From NCBI RefSeq assembly GCF_008831285.2, contig NC_045146.1, positions 10,800,972 to 10,864,971 on the forward strand: 64,000 nucleotides of DNA. The letters run 5' to 3'. A program made the position numbers and the translations under genes. Origin of the DNA: Nymphaea colorata (lineage: Eukaryota > Streptophyta > Magnoliopsida > Nymphaeales > Nymphaeaceae). Under the pieces are notes generated by a model. The model worked only from the letters and a program-made list of their open reading frames with translations. It did no database searches and had not been told where the DNA came from. Each line of letters starts with the position of its first letter. Position 1 is the first letter of the stretch. Shown here piece by piece: positions 32,960-44,990 of the stretch.

Positions 32960-34136
32960 TCATGTTCTCTGTTGTATCCTTCTTAACCCTGCAGCCACAT
33001 CCTTCATTTCCATTCTCTCATTTGGAGACTCCCTTGAACACGACAAGCCTATCTCCATGATCGTCACCAGTAGCTCATTCCTAGCAGCTGATGTTTCAGT
33101 TGCAGTATTGTTGCTTTCGTTTAGAAGATGGCTATCAATGACATCTAAAATCCCCATCAAACTGTTCATCAGTAGGTTTTCTTCTGGTAAACACCTCCAG
33201 GAGAAGAATTCCATAGCTGTAGACATCTGCCTTGGCTGATACCTTTCCAGCCATCCCAAATTCTAATTCAACCACTCAACAATATTAGACATGATTAGGA
33301 AGCACAATATAATTGGCTAGTGCTCATCTATGACACAATTGCAATAATTGGTTTTGGCTAGAGGCCTGGAAATTAGTGGACTTAAGATCAATTGAACCTC
33401 CAATCCTCCTTTCTCTTGTTGTATTCTCATATATACATCTAAAAAGAATACAAGATTATGATTTAGAACTGAAGTCTTATATATTTATATGATATTCTAG
33501 TGCTCTTAAAAGAATTCAAACATGTATCCAGTTTTTTTTCTATGGGGCATGTGAAATTTGTTGAGATTCATCAACTGTATGGTGCAGTGATTTCATAACA
33601 TAAATGCCTAATGAAACTCATCTTACTTCTAATTCTCCTGTGACCTGTCTCAATGTTCTCTTAAATGGCTCCTAAATCAAGTGAATTATTCAAAAGTGCC
33701 AATTGTTAGCCAGTCTCAGGCCATTAGGTAGAAAGGTATTTACGATTAGGATTCTTTTATGCAAAAAAGGAATAAAATTTATAACTTCTGTTAAAAGAAG
33801 AAGATCAATTGCAGTCTATTGAGGACATTAAAACAACACATGTATGTGAGCACAAAACAATGAAAAACTAGCATGCAACACCATAAGCCATACAAACAAT
33901 GAATACACTGTCCATGTAAAATAGTTTATCAATGACCTTTACATATAATTGAAATAATTATATAAGTGAAATCAGTGTGCTACCTATGTTACAGATGACA
34001 CTTTTTCATATTTTTTGACCTTAAAAACAGTTTCATTGGTAAAAACTGTAGCCAAAACATTGACTACAACAATGCATTTTTTTGCAATGTTTTAAACAAT
34101 ATAAAATTTAAAAAAAAACTTAATCAGATGATTTCA

Positions 34137-34174
<38 letters not shown>

Positions 34175-37050
34175 AGAGAGAGAGAAAGTGATAGAAAGTC
34201 CACTAGGACTGGCAAACCCACCCACTCTCTCTTTGCCCCTCCCATGCTATCCCACCTTCTCTTCCTCTTTCTCTGGGAAAGCATTATTGAAGAGAAAGAG
34301 AGTGTGTTCACACATGCACACTCTCATATGAGAACTCAAAGCCAGGTCACGTTGACTCAAGAAACGTATCAGGAAATTATACTCACACTTCGTCAAACAC
34401 ATAATTTATAAAAGGACAAAAAAATAAGAGATACATACCTGGCGCAATGTATCATGTGGTTCCGAGAGTGGCTGTAAGAGTAGAATAATTCTGACCAACT
34501 AGAATCTTTGCAATGCCAAAATCGCTGATGTATGCAGTCTTGTTCTCATCTAGAAGCACATTACTTGGCTTCAGATCACAATGAACTATAGTCTCCGAAT
34601 AACCATGGTGAAGATATTCTAGAGCACAAGCCACATCAATCATGATATCCAATCTCTGAAAGAGATTCAAGTGATGGCCACCCAAATGTAGACAGACTTC
34701 TAGGCCTCCAAGGGGCATGTATTGAAGAACTAAGGCCTTGAAATCTCTACTAGAGCAAGATGTAATGACTTTAACGAGGTTTGATGCCTGATTTGGTGCA
34801 TAACAGTGCACTCGATGTCAAAACTTTTAGATGCTCCCTCAAATAACAAATTAAGGACCTTAACAGCCACTGTCGTTCCATCTGCTAGAATTCCTTTGTA
34901 CACTGAACCAAAGCTTCCATTCCCAAGAAAATTTGCATTACTGAAGTTGCTCGTTGCATGCAATAGCTCTCTGTGAGAAATCACTGGAAGTGTAATTCCT
35001 CGTAATGTTTCAGTGTCATTGGAATGTTTCAACAACCCCTTCTTTCTATGGCATGAGATACCAATGAGTGTGCAAACAATGACGAAAAGTGGCAAGCTTC
35101 CAATTGAGCAAGCAGCAATGACTCTAGCCGCATTGCTTTTACTCTGCCTCTTTGTTTTGTCTAAGCACAATGGGGCAAGGAACTTGGGAGCTCCACATAG
35201 TGCATAGTTCCCTAGGAACAACTCAGCAGAAAGGTTTGCAAAATTTCCACCACTTGGTATCTTTCCTTCCAATAGATTGAAGGACAAGTCCAAGACGTGC
35301 ATGTGTTGAAGTTTCTCCAATGATTTTGGTATCTCACCCGAGAGCTTGTTGTGGGAAAGGTCAATAGCTCCAACGTTTACCATGTGATCAAGTTGTTGAG
35401 GAATGTGACCATCAAATGTGTTGTGAGAGAGGTTCAAATACTCAAGCATTTGGAGCTTTGATAATGATGCAGGCAACTCTCCACTCAGCTTGTTTGTAGA
35501 GATATTAATGTAGTCCATCATGGCTAAATTTCTGAGATTTAGAGGGAGGTGACCAGTGAAAGAGTTGTCTTGCAATTTTAGCACAAACAAGTCCAACTCA
35601 CAAAGACCAGGTGGTAGTGTTGATGACAAATTGTTTGAGCTTACATCCAGCTTTATCAAACTAGTGAGATTGTTTATAGATCTTGAAATTGGCCCAATTA
35701 GCACGTTGTGTCGAATCGTAAAAGCATACATGCGGACCAACTGGTACATTGACAGTGGGATTGGGCCTTCTAATGCATTGTTGTAAAGACGCAACACCTG
35801 TAAGCTGTACATCTATCCTATATTTGGTGGAATGAGCCCTTTCATTTTGTTGGAACTCAAACATAAGGCAATTAACTTGGTCAAGTTGGCTAGGTTCAAT
35901 GGGATAGTACCTTAAATCTGATTAGAGGAAAGGTCCAGTGTCGACAAGGTGGTTGTTAGGTTTCCAATAGAGGCAGGAAGAATGCCGTTCAAAAAGTTAT
36001 GTGACAAATCAACTTCCTCTAGCATCCGACACCTCGTGAGGGATGCGAGAATGGAGAGCTTGCAGCTGCCAGAGACATTGGTAAACATACTTCTCCCTAG
36101 GTAAAGGCGCCGAGTTGTGACAGACTACCTAATTCTAATGGCATCAGACCACTAAATTTATTGCTTTCTGCAGTAAGAACTTGAAGTCTTGTAGCATTAG
36201 TAAGAGAAGCCCAGAGAGTTCCATCAAAATTGTTTGCAGCCATATAGAGTTGTTCGAGATTGGGCAGGAAGCGGCCAGCATTTTTTGGGAGATGCCCTAT
36301 CAGTTGATTGGTCATGAAAATCAAACCCGAAAGAGGAGATAGGTTAAACAAGCTCTCAGGTAGTGTACCAGTGAGATTGTTCATTTGCATGCTAAAGCAA
36401 CTGGTACACTACCTTTATTTAACCTCTTTAGTTTTGTGACATTAGCCAAAGCAACTGGAATAGTGCTGGTGAGCCTATTACCACTAATGTTTAGGTACTT
36501 GAGTTCTGACAAACTGCCTAGAGACTTTGGGAAGCTTCCATAGAATTGGTTATCTGGTGCTAACAGTATTTGGAGACCTCGACAATGGCTCAGTGTTTGT
36601 GGGATCGACCGCTCAAAATGGTTTTTTCTGATGGAAAGTTTTTTTAACAGAGGGAGACAACTAAAATCAACGAGAAGGTGACCATGGAAACTGTCATTCG
36701 AGAGATCAAGATCATGTAAGAAGGAGAGATTGCTGATGTATGGGGAGATAGTACCTTCAAGTTCCTTTTTGGACATGTTCAGAGCAATGACCCTATGTGA
36801 ACCACTAGAAAGAGATGTTGGAATTCCAATTTGATAACACATTATAAGGGTCTCTGGTGACGAGGGATTTGAAAGACAGCAATGCGAATTGGTCAGTCAC
36901 GTTGCTTAGAGAAGCAAGGGTAGAGGGCACCTCCCTTTGGCCGAGAACTACAATGAAGGTGAAGGAGGAGAAACACAAAAGATAGACAATGGCTGCGGTG
37001 ACCGACTGGTGGTAGCCATGCATGTCCAATTTTCTATGCAAAACATGCAC
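32960..37050 (-). pseudogene. Receptor-kinase pseudogene 2 (LRR subfamily XII), nearly full length
   Basis: Exon 1 is 34439-37050, the intron 33263-34438 (donor GTATGT, acceptor AG, phase as in EFR-type genes after the GYIAPE region), exon 2 32960-33262. In order: hydrophobic signal peptide (LLCFSSFTFIVVLG), LRR N-cap, about 16-18 LRRs with xLxLSxNxLxGxIP spacing, a C-cap Cys pair (NYALCGAPKFLAPLC), a membrane segment (near 35090-35040), then the kinase: [23 protein letters not shown] (non-RD) and DFG. Breaks: a net 26-bp deletion at about 36816 that removes the N-cap CDWNGVLC, a frame change near 36.39 kb, a TAA near 35914 and TAG at 35813, a 1-bp loss near 34772 before the hinge, TGA for Gly in GT-GY near 34449, and an internal deletion in exon 2 near 33145. 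Such receptors sense microbial patterns at the plasma membrane; this one cannot be made. Confidence 0.9.
34144..34171. repeat. TA microsatellite in the pseudogene 2 intron
   Basis: Fourteen TA units followed by a GA-rich run. Compositional only. Confidence 0.85.
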
Positions 37051-37814
37051 GAACAGAAGAAGAAGGTAGGTCTTTATTTATGTATGGATCCACTTCTAGA
37101 AAATTTGTGCGTTTCTTTACAAATTGAAGAAGACTCAGGTCTATTGGTTTGGAGCATATTGCTTCACACTTCCAAATCTAGCGGCACGACTAATGGTCAT
37201 TTAATGGATAAAATTGAAAATTTTAAAACTTGAGGGTGTGATGGCATCTGCCAATTCACCTTTCCTTCTACCCCTGTATGCAGAAGAAGGATATAAACGA
37301 AACTGGTTATATGCATCATGCAGAGGAGTGTAAAAAAATCCAAATATTCCTAATAAAGTGAAAAATGGAGGTTTTTGAAAGGACAAAATGAAATTTATAA
37401 AAAATTTTAAAAGTCCAAAAGATACACTTCATCATAAAATATTTTTAAAATACTCCAATCTTCCCTCTTTTTTCCTTTGAGTGTACATCTGTTGCAGGAG
37501 CAAGAAACTCAATCTCATTATAACCTAAGGAGCACTGTTAGTCCATAAGAAGTGTTGGTCCAATTTCACTTGCTTTAGTAGGGGCAGCTCATGTAGCGAG
37601 AGCAATGGACCCAAGTCCATTTTCCAATTTAGAAGCAACTGGGTAGTTGCCTACACCAGCCCACATGTTTTCCTGAATCGGAAACCCAAGTAAAATTGGA
37701 AATATTCCATAGCATCTGCCAGTAACGAGCACATATATGAAAATGACAAGTGGTAATTAATCAGTTTTTATACTTTGTTTAACTATGCTTAAAAAGAATC
37801 TAATTGTTAATATT
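37051..37814. other. 5' flank of pseudogene 2
   Basis: About 37060-37200 matches the 5' flank of pseudogene 4 (59100-59265): TTATGT.TGGATC, TCTAGAAA, TTCCAAATC.AGCGGCAC. This is the presumed ancestral promoter region. I cannot point to a TATA box with confidence. The remainder, to block S, holds nothing recognised. Confidence 0.55.
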
Positions 37815-38209
37815 TTGTGCTGACTCACAACTACATCATCTAAATCCCTGGACTGGAGTTAGGGCAACTTCATCCACTCCTCTCAACAGCAGATTTTAGT
37901 CACACTATTGGCTATTGATTCAAACCACTAACCCATATCATGGTCGTCTTATATGTTCTGTTTCAAAAAAATTTATCATTTTTGTTTTCTAGTTAAAATC
38001 GATGGAAGACCTAGCCTACTCTCTTGGAAAGAATGTGATATCGCTTTCTTATTCCCACACTTTGCATCTTCGGCACAGTCTTCTTATTTCCACATTCTAA
38101 TCAACAAGATTGTTTCTTAGCTTAGCAAACATATTTTCAGTATCATGTTTTTTTGCCAGTTTTTGACTCTTTATCTTTTTTTTTATTTCTATTTTTTTTA
38201 TGTAGAAGG

Positions 38210-38393
38210 CAGGGTCTGAGCTAGGGGGGAATGCCATGGGCCCTGGCCCCACCTCAATTTTTTAAAAAAATTACATATAAATTTTAGAAAATTTTATTTA
38301 TTTTATATAAAAATTTGTTATATTTCAGCTCGTATTAAAATTTAGAAACATTAATCCGGCTCCCTTCATTGAAAATTTCTAGCTCCGCCCCTG
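38210..38393. mobile_element. hAT-like MITE, inserted after the block duplication
   Basis: Left end CAGGGTCTGAGCTAG, right end CTAGCTCCGCCCCTG: 13 of 15 bases form an inverted repeat. Flanks GTAGAAGG and GTGGAATG agree at six of eight bases. At the homologous place in copy 1 (about 27220) the host reads ATAGAAGGGCTTGTTGG with no insert. Confidence 0.85.
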
Positions 38394-38529
38394 GTGGAAT
38401 GGCTTATTGGACACTATCAATAGAGCAATTCCCACCAATCATATGATAGATGTTATTAGAATCAGCCTGAATCGGCTCAAATGGGCTGACACATCCTTTC
38501 CAATAAATGCTCTGCGCACAGGGAGTGAT

Positions 38530-38850
38530 TGCTGGGCTCGAGCTCGAGTCGAGCTGTACAAGATCAGCAAAAGGTCGACTATAGAACAAAATAGTGGAAT
38601 GGGCTCGACTTGAGCTGTACATGATGTGCAAAAGGTTGACTCAATAGACCAAATCGGGCTTAATTTGGCTTGTTCAACTTCCTTTACCAACTTTAATTAA
38701 AAAAAGAAGATAAGCTAAATTAAAGAAAATAGAGTCAAATTCATGTAACTTGAACTCGACTCATTTATAAGCTTGTGTTATCAAATCGAGCATAATTGAA
38801 CAAGCTCAAGCCGAACTTGAGTTGGCTTGACTAATTGTACAGCCCTATCT
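38530..38850. mobile_element. CTCGAG-core element in block S, copy 2
   Basis: Counterpart of 27375-27746, ending ATTGTACAGCCCTATCTAG. The core has diverged by substitutions and small deletions. Confidence 0.5.
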
Positions 38851-39880
38851 AGTTCCAAAGAATTTCAGCACTACTCAACTATTCGGGGTCACGAAGTTAA
38901 GGGTTTGTGTCTGCTCAAGAAGAGAAGGAAACCATGAACAAGTTATGTTCCAGCTTTTCCTGTTTCAAAATAATATTCTTTACTCGGCCACTGTGAGACG
39001 GCAAGGTGTATATACTTGTGTTTTTATATTAGTATGAACAGTGAAGGCACTTATCTTTTCAAATAAATTGATAGGAAAATTTGACAGTTTATCTAAAGAT
39101 ATGGGATAGAGGAAATACAAAATGTTTGCACTGTTGATTAAGAGTAAACTTCTGCTAGTTACTAAATAGCTTACGTATAATTATTAAGATGAAAAGACTA
39201 AAAGTAGTTTCCATATAAACAAATTAATCAGCTCATTAATTTCCATTATCAGCCACCATGACGACACCAATAACATACATACATGGTTCACTATGTCCCA
39301 ACTAGTTATGCCCTTTTTAATGCATAAAATATTAAAAATTGATGTTGCTTTACTTAATTATAGAATTATTAGGTGAGAAAAGATAGGCGAGCGTACATGT
39401 TCGTTTAAAGGGTACTAAGTTTATATATATTTTAGTTTATCATGGTACAACTGTGTGGTTTTTATAATAACGAAAGGTAGGTGTATTTTTGTGAGTTGTC
39501 AAATGCTTCCTGGTGGTACTAGGAATTCAACATTCTGTATCTCGGACTCGGTCTGGTTGGACTTCAACCCAACCCTTTGTTGACCTTGCCAACGTCAAGA
39601 AACAGCATCAATTTGGTCTTGTGAATCCACTTTGATTAGGTATGTAAATGGACTTACTATGTTCAACTACCACATGACCTGATTTTTGAACCATTTTTGT
39701 CGCAGAAATTTGGAGCAAACAGGTTTAGATTGGTCATGCGCTTTCATAAGTGAATGAGAACGGGAGTCCAATGTTCTAGTGGGATCCAATAAGGATGTGA
39801 ATTCATACATATACATATGAATGTCAATGTGAATTGGTTTCTAAATTAGGATGGATGTAAAGACCCAACCAACCTTATAT

Positions 39881-40139
39881 GACGTATAAGATGGACGAAA
39901 AATGGAACTGCATTAGCCAATAAATGTCATATATGTTACCAAGTGGAAAAACTTTTACTGTTTTACTCGCATTTTGCTAAAAGAAAGTTTTTCTATCTGG
40001 GTGTTGGGAAACACAATAACAAGTCAGAAGCAAAAGCAGGTCCCTTGTTTTCCAAATAAAAGTAAGGATTGGTTTTTTTTGACATTCTTCCAAAGGGGAG
40101 GCCTTCCATCGTATCGTTTACAGCCTGGCGACCACCTCC
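39881..40139. other. Spacer between block S and pseudogene 3
   Basis: AT-rich; no feature beyond weak similarity to the end of block S. A 63-codon frame at 39974 is not supported. Confidence 0.4.
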
Positions 40140-41565
40140 TTTATGCCTATTCTCTCAGTCGATGATTTCCTTGAACACAACAACCCTGTCTCCATGATCA
40201 AAACAAGAAGCTCATTTGGAACAGTTTCGCTGTTATTTGCTTCAGAAGATGGCCTTCGGCGACATGATCTGAAATCGTTTCACAGTTATTTTGCTTCAGA
40301 AGATGACCATCAATGACATCTGAATTTGCAAGCGGAAACGGTTCAGCCACCCACTGCTTCAAAGTAAAGTCCCCATTAAAATGTTCATCGGTAGGCTTCT
40401 TCTGGAAACACCTCAAGCAGAAGAATCCCATAGCTGTAGATGTTTGCTTTGGTTGACACCTTTCCAGCCATCCTGAATTCTAATTCATCCAATCAACAAG
40501 GTCAGACGTGATCCTGGCAATATTAGCAGACAATGAACATTGTCGTAAATGAGATGCTTCAAAATAAAGAATGTAGTGCAAAAAATTAGGACTAATTATT
40601 TTGTTTTGATTTATGGTGCACATGAAACTCTATTTTTGTTTCCGTGCATTTATAAGAGGAAGTGAAATTTTACTAAGGAAAGAAACATATTCAAAAGGTA
40701 AACTTGCTGGCATTCGTGTATGTGTGTGAATAATTAGGTTCAATATTCACTATTTTAGTTGGATTCAGGCTCATATTCAAATGCAAAATAGCATAGTCAT
40801 CATCCCCATTAATTTCACTTATTAATCTGATTTTTCTCTTTTTCGTAATAAAATCCAGTTAATCTGCTGTCAACGGGTTGGTAATGTAAAATTAAAGCTT
40901 GATATTTGGAAATTATGGATGTTGATAGAACTTCTCTCCATGGTAAGCAGGACCAAGTAGTCTAAGTAGCAGTTCAAGCATAGAATTTATGATAGGACAA
41001 AGAGTTGGTACCTGGCGCAATGTATCCGGTGGTTCCAAGTGTACTTGTAAGAGTTGAAGATTTGTGACCAACTAGCATCTTTGCCATGCCAAAGTCACCA
41101 ACATGTGCTGTCATGTTCTCATCTAGGAGCACATTACTTGGCTTTAGATCACAATGATCTATAGTCTCCCAACAACCATGGTGAAGATATTCTAGAGCAC
41201 AAGCAACGTCAATCATGATATCCAATCTTTGGAAGAGATTCAAGTGATGGCCACCTGAACGTAGACAGATTTCTAGGCTCCCAAGGGGCATGTATTGGAG
41301 AACTAAAGCCTTGAAATCTGCACTGGTGCAAGATGTGATGACTCTGAGAAGGTTTCGGTGTCTAATTAACAGCCACCGTTGTTCCATCCACCAAAATTCC
41401 TTTATACACTGAACCAAAGCTTCCACTGCCCAGAAAATTTGCATTGCTGAAGTTGTTCGTCGCTTGAGAACATTCTATATGTAATCACTGGGAGGGTAAT
41501 TCCACGAAATCTTTCAACCTCATGATAATGTCTCTCCAACCCCCTCTTTCTATATTTTGCACGTT
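40140..41565 (-). pseudogene. Receptor-kinase pseudogene 3: kinase part only
   Basis: The exon 1 remnant is 41012 to about 41565, the intron 40480-41011 (532 bp, donor GT at 41011-41010, acceptor AG at 40481-40480), and the exon 2 remnant about 40140-40479. Sequence is lost between VAV (near 41372) and IRHRNL, about 26 codons carrying the beta-3 lysine and the alpha-C glutamate. The rest of the lobe is open: ALVLQYMPLGSLE, ALEYLHHG, HCDLKPSNVLLDE, VGDFGMAK, LGTTGYIAP. Exon 2 has GRK-type KKPTDEHFNGDF and LKQWVAE, then a small tandem duplication of roughly 65 bp near 40.22-40.32 kb that destroys the frame. No LRRs remain: homology stops at about 41565, where AT-rich LTR-like sequence begins. 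Confidence 0.88.
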
Positions 41566-42655
41566 TTTTTGAAAAAAAACATTAAAAACAAAAAAACATG
41601 TTTTTAATTCATTTTTAACGTGTTTTTTCACTTTTTCAGTTTTTTAATGCCAAACAGTTTTTTTTTTATTTTCTATTTTTATTTGTTGCAAAACCTATTT
41701 ATCTTGTGATGTTTGTGCTATTAGTTTCACACAGGAAAATGGATTCAGAAAATCGCCCACAGGTCTAGATTAGATAAGAAAAACTAATAATATAGATAAA
41801 AAAAATATTTGAGGCTCAAATATTTGAAATCGAACACAAGAATCAATTCCCAACATCATTCGCAAGCTCCCCCTCGCTTTTCAGTTTGACTCAGCTTCGT
41901 AAAATTCAAACCTGGATGTACAATCTTTATTTCAAGCCTAAGCACCTATCCAATCCATGATCCAACCTTCGACATCGATCTGGGCCCTTCCATTCAAGGA
42001 AACTAGATCCAGATCAAAAATGAACCTGGAATCATAAAAAACGGAGCCAAACCCATTTTATAAAAGGAATATTTATACATGCGCCTAGTTTTGGCAGCAC
42101 TTGTTGCACTGCCTAGAGCACTTGGTGCGCTACTAAGTGCTCTGGCGAAGGGTGCAGAGTGCTGTCTTGCACTCTGGCTTAGGGTGCACGGCACTTTCGG
42201 GTGCTATGGTTGAGAGTGCACGGCCGCACCAAGCGCTCTGTCAACTCCCTCCAAAAGGTGTTTGCAGGACCAAGGGCTAATATCCACAAGTCAAAACCTA
42301 TAAAAGAAACTAAAAATAAAAATAATTCACAAAATGAAAAATTCATAAGAAATCTTGAGAAATTAAAACTCCTTCAAATGTTGAATTTTGTTTTTATTTC
42401 TTTTATAAATACCCCCACATCTTGATCCTTGGTTATAAGCAACCTTTGAGGAACTCCTTGAGCCTCTAACTATGAGCTTGGAATCTCTCTTCCTTCACCA
42501 ATTCTTCTTTCGCTCTTTCAACACTTCTTTATCTTCAACCAGTGGAAAGGAGAGCACGTAGGAGACCCTTGGAAGCTTCTTCAATAAATCAGAGTTCTCA
42601 TTTTGGAAGTTTCATTGTTCCGCAAAAGTAAAGGACTCATCTCTTCTTGAACTAT
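41566..42655 (+). mobile_element. LTR relic, plus orientation (solo or truncated)
   Basis: This segment interrupts the homology between the kinase fragment and block P. It has an AT-rich left part, a GC-richer stretch of AGTGCTCTGG/GTGCAC words (42080-42240), a TATA box with CCCCCAC after it, and a pyrimidine-rich leader. This is the architecture of a plant LTR. I see no primer-binding site, coding domain or clear terminal dinucleotides, so its ends are uncertain. Confidence 0.45.
42404..42411 (+). promoter_or_regulatory. TATA box in the LTR relic
   Basis: TATAAATACCCCCACA, the same 15-16-base core as the minus-strand promoter at 1953-1960. Confidence 0.45.
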
Positions 42656-43728
42656 ACCATCTCGAGGCATGTAGTTTCAATTTCTCTTGCTCTTCCCTTC
42701 ATCATCTCCCCATGGCCATGTAAGAGAGTTCTTGAAATTTCTTATTCAGAGCCAAGAGCCACTCTTAAATGCAATGGGAGCATGAGCAATGTGATGCCAA
42801 GTCTTGTTTATTTGATCAACTCAAATAGGCATGATATGTTTTTTTTTTCTTCTATTGAATGTATGCATTCGTTGTATCTCTACGAATCGATAATGTGCAT
42901 GTATGGCTAGTTGATTTTTCTTTTCATAGATGGATGAGAGCTTGTGATGAGATTTTTTATTTTTATATTGATTTTTGAGGTTGGTATTGTCAAACTCAGG
43001 AAAAACAAGATGTTAAACTGCATTTTCATATTATCGCTATGATTAGTTTTGACATCTTTCAAATATTCATTCCCTTGATAAAATAACTATTGATTGTCCA
43101 ATTAGTAGTATTAAAAGAGTGATCCACCTTCAAAAGAGTGTTATGTTTGAAGCACAAAAAGAGTAAATGAAATACATTTTGGCAAAACATAAGAGTAAAT
43201 GAAATATTTTCAATTTTGTCTATATATATGTGTGTGTATATATATCTTATTTTTTAAAAAATTTCAAAATAAGTCCTCCGTCCATGAGCCCAAGTTGTTC
43301 TTCTCTTGCTACATAAAAATATTGAAGTTGAAAATTTTCAAAATTATATCCTTAATCTTAATTTCTATATTAAAATAAAAAAAGGGGTTAAAATATCACG
43401 TTATTAGATCATTTTTCTTTCTTATTTATTGCCCTTTCTCATGTTTCTTTCTTTCTCTTAGAATCTTTATATCTCTCTGATTATTCTCTTAAAATCTCCC
43501 TTTGCTAATCTTCCTTTCTCTATTTCTTTTCTCTCCCTTAAAAATTTGGACATTTCTCTCGCTCTCATTTTTTCTTAAAATTTTTGCTATTCTACAATTC
43601 TTCTCTCTTTTCAAAATCTTTATCTCTCTCCCTCTCACACGCATTTTCTCTTAAACTCCCTTGCTCTTCTACTAGTTTTCTTATCTCTTTAAAATATTTA
43701 TATCTCTCTCTCACTCTCCCATTTTTCA
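42656..43728. repeat. Block P (copy 2)
   Basis: Homologous to 9911-11110, including CCATGGCCATGTAAGAGAG and the CT-rich tract. It is cut off by the sequencing gap inside the CT-rich part. Confidence 0.7.
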
Positions 43729-43828
43729 NNNNNNNNNNNNNNNNNNNNNNNNNNNNNNNNNNNNNNNNNNNNNNNNNNNNNNNNNNNNNNNNNNNNNNNN
43801 NNNNNNNNNNNNNNNNNNNNNNNNNNNN
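43729..43828. other. Assembly gap, 100 N
   Basis: Exactly 100 N, the conventional size for a gap of unknown length, placed inside a CT-rich tract of a duplicated block. Sequence to its right is not the expected continuation of block P. Confidence 1.
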
Positions 43829-44990
43829 TGGCTGTCCATCCATTAGCAATAATTTTCTTGACCAAGAGTAGTACACCTAATTAAAGTTACAACATACAGT
43901 TCTTGATTGATATTCAAATTTGGGCATCCTGAATAAGGGGACAGACAAATTTTTACCTCTTAAAGGACTCACATCACTGCACACCAGATATCAGTTTAAC
44001 AACAGTTAATTTCCCATGTGCCACATGCCCAATTCTTACCTGAAAAATTGGAATAAATGGTCACTCAGTTTTGTGTGCATACCTCAGTCGGGAACATAAA
44101 AAATTCTTTTACAGTTATAAACAAAGTAAATAATCACCTTTTTCACCCAAAGTAAATCTTCCCTCCTTTTACATTCTCTCTTTTTTAACTTGGGTATCTT
44201 TCTTACTGCAAATACATGAAAAGAAAAAAGATTTATCTGAAGAAGAGAAAGGAACTGCAACTAAACAGAAAGATGCAGATCTGAAACGGGTGCAGTTGGT
44301 ACATCCTTTTCAGGGAGGGTGCATGCACTGCTCTTCAGGGAGCTGTGGTTATAGCATTCCTGCCTACTGGGGTTCAAGCAAGGTAAACACCGTGGCTGTT
44401 AGGGAACGTTATAGAATATGAAAAATTTATACTGACACCACCAACAACAGATGCCAAAATCATGCTCCCTCTTTCACTAGATTCACACCAAACGTGAATC
44501 TAAGCTGATGAAAACCGTCTCCTTGTTTTGCATGGTTCACAATATAATCCTCTGCTATGTTCATCCATGTCGACAGCCTTCACACGAGAAAACAGATCGC
44601 ATGTCAGGAACAGATGAAGTCAAGATGGTCCATTAACTCCTGCTGCAGATCAAGTGCAGAACAGCTGTCAATTGTCAACAATTCAAGCTTGAAGAGGCAG
44701 GCGATCTGTTTCTTTGCATCCGTGGGACATGTTGTAGCTACTGCATCATTTTGTTGGAGAGTAATGTTATTGATGTCTGCCAAGACTTGAGATTGGGATG
44801 TCAGAAAGGCATAGGTATCTTAGTTTCGGGGGCCAGTAGCCTCCCAAGGTGATGTCCCCGGTGAAACCTTCCAGTAGCAATTCTCCAGTTGGGAGAGACA
44901 CCACACCACTGGAATGGATTGGATTTATATCAGTTTGAAAATGGATTCACATGCATATTCTTGAATTATGACAAGTAAAAACATATCCAT
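43829..44990. other. Unassigned DNA right of the gap
   Basis: No gene identified. Between 44557 and 44790 both strands are open for about 60-77 codons; the minus reading (ATTCPTDAKKQIACLF, then ALDLQQELMDHLDFIC) looks somewhat protein-like but has no recognised domain. From about 44.8 kb the DNA probably belongs to the gag region of the minus-strand element. Confidence 0.35.

Larger units (their letters stand above)
37815..39880. repeat. Block S (copy 2)
   Basis: Homologous to 26691-29045. It contains a hAT MITE (38210-38393) absent from copy 1, and the CTCGAG element shared with copy 1. No gene; the short frames around 38.4-38.7 are not conserved as frames. Confidence 0.7.

Noticed and set aside
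34120-34311. 63-codon frame in the pseudogene 2 intron
   Set aside because: Built on the TA and GA microsatellites.
35013-35786. Plus-strand frames opposite the LRR region
   Set aside because: Antisense shadows of the receptor-kinase exon.
43592-43876. Frames spanning the N gap
   Set aside because: They exist only because N codons are read as unknown; the flanking sequence is CT-rich.
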